Shown here in pieces: positions 5,132-7,894 of a stretch of DNA of 7,894 nt. Location of the stretch: the NCBI GenBank assembly GCA_013817025.1, contig JACDDK010000042.1, positions 1-7,894 of the forward strand. Direction: 5' to 3'. The notes below the pieces were generated by a model. That model made no database searches. It was not told the DNA's origin and saw nothing but the letters and a program-made list of their open reading frames with translations. The position numbers and the translations under genes are program-made. This DNA comes from Rubrobacter sp. (GTDB lineage: Bacteria; Actinomycetota; Rubrobacteria; Rubrobacterales; Rubrobacteraceae). How positions within the stretch are numbered: position 1 is the stretch's first letter; each line of letters starts with the position of its first letter.

Positions 5132-5887
5132 ATGACGATCACCACGAACATTGACAAGATGACGCGCACTACTCGTGAGATGACCGAGGTTCAGCGCGAC
5201 TCGACGGAGGCTGTGGCGGAGAACTTCGCCGCGTTGCAGCGGCGCAACGTCGAGTTCGCTCGGGGTGGGCTGGAGTTCATGAAGCTTCAGGAGGACAACG
5301 CAAAGGCTTCGCGTGAGTTGTGGGCGAATGGCGTGAAGTTGTTGCAGTTGCAGCAGCGCAACGTCGATTTTACCCAGAAGTGGATGACCAACGGGACCGA
5401 ACTGCTGCGGGATCAGGCCGAGCACAATCGCCGCACGGCGGAGGTTTTCTCGCAGAGCGCACGCAAGCAGCAGGAGAACTTCCGGGCGCTTGCCGAGGGA
5501 TGGACCAGCGCATACCGGAACTTTTTCTCTCCCGTCACCTACGTTCAGGAGGGGCTCAAGGTCGCCGAGCAGACCACGCAGAAGACGTTGCAGTCCACGC
5601 AGCAGGTCGCTCAGCAGGGACTACGGGCAGCCGAGGAGACCACTAAGAAGACCGAACAGGCCATCCGCGAGACCCAGGAGGCAACCAAGGAAGCTGCTCT
5701 CCAGACCGCCGTCCATAGCGCGCTGAAGACCGCTGATTACGACGAATTAAGCGTCGACGATGTCTCGAAGAAGCTCGACAGCCTCTCCGCCGCCGAACTC
5801 AAGAAGGTCCGCGAGTACGAGAAGCAGAACAAGAACCGCGACACCCTCGTGGAGCAGATCGACCGCAAGATAAAGGCCACTTCGTAA
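5132..5887 (+). CDS. Phasin-like, LEA-like coiled-coil protein
   Basis: The 251-residue protein is almost wholly helical, rich in Q, E, K, T and A, and poor in Cys, Pro and Gly. Residues 15-135 resemble phasins, amphipathic proteins that coat polyhydroxyalkanoate granules. Within this, LQRRNVEF (35-42) and LQQRNVDF (73-80) recur 38 residues apart, suggesting an internal duplication. Residues 141-195 are a tandem helical stretch in which GLKVAEQTTQKT (141-152) recurs as GLRAAEETTKKT (163-174). The 22-residue period is twice 11, as in group 3 LEA proteins. Residues 202-248 form a separate charged module (DYDELSVDDVSKKLDSLS, then REYEKQNKNRDTLVEQIDRKI), a helical C-terminal domain type I associate with actinobacterial proteins. 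There is no signal peptide or membrane segment, so it should be cytoplasmic. No PHA synthesis gene is in the window; the role may be granule coating, stress protection or both. It is monocistronic, between a stress-type promoter and a strong terminator. Confidence 0.75.
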   Translation: MTITTNIDKMTRTTREMTEVQRDSTEAVAENFAALQRRNVEFARGGLEFMKLQEDNAKASRELWANGVKLLQLQQRNVDFTQKWMTNGTELLRDQAEHNRRTAEVFSQSARKQQENFRALAEGWTSAYRNFFSPVTYVQEGLKVAEQTTQKTLQSTQQVAQQGLRAAEETTKKTEQAIRETQEATKEAALQTAVHSALKTADYDELSVDDVSKKLDSLSAAELKKVREYEKQNKNRDTLVEQIDRKIKATS

Positions 5888-5910
5888 AGCACTCTCCAAA
5901 AAGCAGTTTC

Positions 5911-5940
5911 AAGGGCCGGGGCGACAATCCCGGCCTTTTT
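5911..5940 (+). terminator. Intrinsic terminator of the phasin gene
   Basis: GGCCGGG (5914-5920) pairs perfectly with CCCGGCC (5929-5935) around an 8-nt loop, and the flanking AAG/TTT can extend the stem. Five T residues (5936-5940) follow directly. It starts 23 nt after the phasin stop codon. Read from the other side, the hairpin is followed only by CTTGAAA, so it would be a weaker terminator for the convergent thioredoxin operon. Confidence 0.9.
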
Positions 5941-6104
5941 CATGCCCTGTTTTTAGAATCTTCAAGACGATGTTCCAGACACAATGCGGTCGAGCGTCGT
6001 ACCACGAACCAGACGCCTGTTCCAGTCGCTCAACGGAGTGTTCTGAACAAGGTTGAGGTCTTGACGCTGGGAAGGTACCGGGTTCAAACCAGAGGTCAAA
6101 GCGG

Positions 6105-6842
6105 TCAGTTTGCGGTCTGATCTTTCTCCGCCAGTAGCTCCTGGATCTCCTCTTCCGTCTGTGCGTAGCCACCCTCGCCGAAGTGCTCGTAGCGGATGAA
6201 ACCGTCCGCGTCTATGAGATACCACGTCGGCCAGTAACGCTGGTCGTAGGCGTCCCACGTCGCGTCGTTGTTGTCCAGGACCACCGGATACTGGATGTTC
6301 TCCTGGCGCACGGCTTCCGCCACACTCGCATAGTCCTTCTCGAACTCGAACTCCGGTTTGTGAACGCCGATGACTTTCAGCCCGTCGTCGGCGTACTTCT
6401 CGTGGAAACCGTTGATGTACGGCTGCGCGTTCTGGCAATTAAAGCAACTATACGTCCAGAACTGGAGCAGGACGACAGAGTCTCCGGCGGCTTCCTTTAT
6501 GGAGACGCCGTTCGTGTTTATAAAGCCGGTGGGACCGACGATCTCCGCCGCCCGCTCGTACTGGCCTTCCTTACCGGCGATGCGCTCCGCGTCCGCGTTG
6601 GTAGGTTCCGGCTTCTTGACGGCTTGCTCTGGCGGGGCTGGTTTGTCGGTGGTGCGCTGCGGTTCGGTAGTGGTCTCGTCGGGCGCGGTGGATTCGATGG
6701 TCGCCTCGGTAGGTGATGCGGACCGTGTTTGCGCGGTGTCCGGTTCGGCGGTGCCGAATCGCAGTTCGATCAAGGCGATGGCGCCGACGACTAGCAACAG
6801 CGCTAGAAAGAGCAGGATGGGTCTGGGGACGAGCAGTCTCAT
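6105..6842 (-). CDS. Membrane-anchored TlpA/DipZ-like thioredoxin
   Basis: This 245-residue protein should sit outside the membrane and exchange disulfides with secreted or membrane substrates. Residues 8-26 form one hydrophobic segment (signal anchor). Residues 30-90 are a low-complexity linker rich in T, P, E and A. The thioredoxin fold covers about 100-240. The active site is Cys133-Phe-Asn-Cys136 within FWTYSCFNCQNAQPYING (128-145), followed by VIGVHKPEFEFEKDY (157-171). The cis-proline is Pro205 in YWPTWYLID (203-211), and FGEGGY is at 221-226. The FWTYSC.NC, GVH.PEF.FE and YWP..YLID signatures are those of the DipZ-like branch of the TlpA family. Its ATG overlaps the ccdA stop as ATGA and has GAGGT 6 nt upstream, so it is co-translated with its likely electron donor. 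Possible roles are cytochrome c maturation or general extracytoplasmic disulfide reduction; no cytochrome gene is present to decide. A decayed copy of its 3' end lies at 4875-5009. Confidence 0.9.
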   Translation of the reverse strand: MRLLVPRPILLFLALLLVVGAIALIELRFGTAEPDTAQTRSASPTEATIESTAPDETTTEPQRTTDKPAPPEQAVKKPEPTNADAERIAGKEGQYERAAEIVGPTGFINTNGVSIKEAAGDSVVLLQFWTYSCFNCQNAQPYINGFHEKYADDGLKVIGVHKPEFEFEKDYASVAEAVRQENIQYPVVLDNNDATWDAYDQRYWPTWYLIDADGFIRYEHFGEGGYAQTEEEIQELLAEKDQTAN

Positions 6843-7540
6843 AGCAGCACCTCGTTGAGTAGTTGGAAGTTGGCTAGCAGGGCGAGTTTGTTTGTGAAGA
6901 CCAGGACGCCGAGCCCGATCAGGACGACCCCGAAAGCCGCATGCAGTCGAGCCGCTGCCGTGCGGTGCTTCTTGATAAACCCGAACGCCCGCGACGGAAA
7001 TAACGCCACGATCAAAAATGGCGTTCCGAGCCCGAACGAGTAGGCGAGCAGCAGCGGAAACGCCGACGCCGGTTGTGCGGCGGCCAGAGCGAGGGTGCTA
7101 CCGAGGATTGGGCCGACGCACGGCGTCCAGGCAACCGCGAACGAAGCCCCGAACAACAGCGAGGTAAGATGCCCCGGCCGCATCGACTGGGTATGCGCGG
7201 CGTACCGACGGTCGAGAAAGGGGATGCGGAGCAAGCCAGTGAGATGAAGCCCCAGCAAAATCACCACCGTCCCAGCCACCCGCGAAAGCCAGACAAGCAC
7301 CTCGCTCGCGGCATCCCGCAAGAGGGTGTTCAGGAGTACGCCGAGAATAGCGAACACCGCCGATAACCCGGCGACGAACAAGACTGTGCCTAGTATAACG
7401 TCGCGCCGCCGAGGTTCCGAGGCGCTCAGGGACGTACCGGCGAGTTGGGCAAGGAAAGCCGGGATCACGGGCAGCATACACGGCGAGAGGAACGAAACGA
7501 GCCCGGCGCCAAACGCCAGGAAAAGCGTCGGTTCGGTCAT
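6839..7540 (-). CDS. ccdA: CcdA-type transmembrane electron carrier
   Basis: CcdA/DsbD-family proteins move reducing equivalents from cytoplasmic thioredoxin across the membrane to an extracytoplasmic thioredoxin-like partner. With the start at 7540 the protein has 233 residues and six likely membrane helices, at about 5-27, 50-72, 82-104, 124-146, 160-182 and 200-217. The two redox cysteines lie where the family puts them: Cys21 in LSPCMLPVIP (helix 1) and Cys141 in WTPCVGPILG (helix 4). An in-frame ATG at 7588 would add 16 basic residues. I prefer 7540 because family members start just before helix 1, but neither ATG has a good ribosome-binding site, so the start is uncertain. The gene overlaps the thioredoxin gene by 4 nt. 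Together they correspond to the membrane and thioredoxin parts of mycobacterial DipZ, split into two proteins. Confidence 0.9.
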   Translation of the reverse strand: MTEPTLFLAFGAGLVSFLSPCMLPVIPAFLAQLAGTSLSASEPRRRDVILGTVLFVAGLSAVFAILGVLLNTLLRDAASEVLVWLSRVAGTVVILLGLHLTGLLRIPFLDRRYAAHTQSMRPGHLTSLLFGASFAVAWTPCVGPILGSTLALAAAQPASAFPLLLAYSFGLGTPFLIVALFPSRAFGFIKKHRTAAARLHAAFGVVLIGLGVLVFTNKLALLANFQLLNEVLL

Positions 7541-7603
7541 CGCGAAGTGCTTTCGACGAGTGCTTGCGACAAGGGTTCTCCTGTCCATTTCGAGCGCAAC
7601 TCG

Positions 7604-7632
7604 ATTCTTGCACGCGAGTATGGTGGGGACAA
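7604..7632 (-). promoter_or_regulatory. Weak candidate promoter for ccdA-thioredoxin operon
   Basis: On the minus strand TTGTCC (7627-7632) lies 17 nt before AAGAAT (7604-7609), each matching consensus at four of six bases. The transcript would start near 7597, giving a leader of about 57 nt to the ATG at 7540. Two weak hexamers at good spacing can occur by chance. Confidence 0.25.
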
Positions 7633-7710
7633 TGAGGATCGGCGGCTACAGCTCGTATCGTAAGGAAGAGTTAAGTTTTCGGGGCGGCGAAAGTACAGCC
7701 ATCGTCTTTC

Positions 7711-7727
7711 GGTTTCTTCTGGAAACC
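7711..7727. repeat. Short perfect inverted repeat upstream of ccdA
   Basis: GGTTTC (7711-7716) and GAAACC (7722-7727) form a perfect 6-bp inverted repeat around a 5-nt centre. No T-run follows on either strand, so it is not a terminator. It may be a protein-binding site or chance. Confidence 0.3.
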
Positions 7728-7894
7728 TCGTAGTGGGTTGCGTAAGAACTGCGAATTTAGTGGATTGGCACCCGGCTGTCTCGGTTAGCCTGAAGCGCAA
7801 ACGGCGAACATCGAGGCTCGGCGTTCATCGTCGGCCACGATCAGCGACCGCGAAACCATGAGATTCGACCGGCGGAGCTTCGACTGTCCAAGAA

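Larger units (their letters stand above)
7589..7894. other. Upstream region without a recognisable gene
   Basis: No supportable gene was found on either strand. Short open frames exist: a minus-strand frame ending at the stop at 7785-7787, and a plus-strand ATG at 7858 running off the edge for 12 codons. Neither has a clear ribosome-binding site or a recognisable protein pattern. The stretch probably holds the ccdA promoter and perhaps regulatory sites for a gene beyond the right edge. Confidence 0.5.

Noticed and set aside
6060..6104. GGTTCAAACC, resembling the T-loop of a tRNA
   Set aside because: The T-stem does not pair beyond one or two bases, and no acceptor, D or anticodon arms could be built around it.
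5962..6438. Long minus-strand open frame extending beyond the thioredoxin gene
   Set aside because: It mostly overlaps the thioredoxin gene in another frame. The non-overlapping tail (5962-6104) shows no recognisable protein pattern and no start of its own.
7537..7800. 87-codon minus-strand open frame upstream of ccdA
   Set aside because: It overlaps the ccdA start in another frame, lacks a ribosome-binding site and shows no family pattern.
7858..7894. Possible start of a plus-strand gene at the right edge
   Set aside because: Only 12 codons are visible, with no ribosome-binding site or recognisable N-terminus.

Overview
The window looks like chromosomal DNA from a high-GC actinobacterium, plausibly of the Rubrobacter or Thermoleophilia type. 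This is an inference. It rests on the GC-rich codon use of the core genes, 4-bp start/stop overlaps, a promoter that leaves almost no 5' leader, and an actinobacterial-style helical module at the end of a phasin-like protein. No rRNA, tRNA, CRISPR array, insertion sequence or intact transposase was seen.

Layout, left to right. Positions 1-266 (minus) hold the first 88 codons of a C5-cytosine DNA methyltransferase that runs off the left edge; methyltransferase motif I and the catalytic PPCQS motif are both visible. Positions 390-1340 (minus) encode an ornithine cyclodeaminase/mu-crystallin family oxidoreductase. Divergent from it, 1392-3753 (plus) is a tight tryptophan block, trpG-trpD-trpC, with a 2-nt gap and then a GTGA overlap. 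It lacks trpE, trpB and trpA here. Positions 3833-4753 (plus) encode a RibD-like zinc deaminase domain fused to a probable OB-fold. Its base composition is clearly lower in GC than the trp genes, which suggests acquisition.

Positions 4754-5056 hold no intact gene but contain a decayed copy of the 3' end of the thioredoxin gene found further right. Positions 5132-5887 (plus) encode a phasin-like, coiled-coil, LEA-like protein. It is preceded by a good match to a stress sigma factor (SigB/SigF-type) promoter and followed by a strong intrinsic terminator. Positions 6105-7540 (minus) form a two-gene redox operon, ccdA then a tlpA/DipZ-like membrane-anchored thioredoxin, overlapping by ATGA. Positions 7541-7894 are upstream DNA without a supportable gene.

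How the genes fit together. TrpG, TrpD and TrpC supply the glutaminase, phosphoribosyl-transfer and indole-ring-closing steps from chorismate to indole-glycerol phosphate. CcdA should carry electrons across the membrane to the extracytoplasmic CxxC thioredoxin, a split version of what mycobacteria encode as one DipZ protein. The stretch 3754-6104 (low-GC deaminase fusion, thioredoxin gene scar, stress-promoter phasin gene) looks like a rearranged insertion zone between two conserved operons and is the most interesting part of the window.
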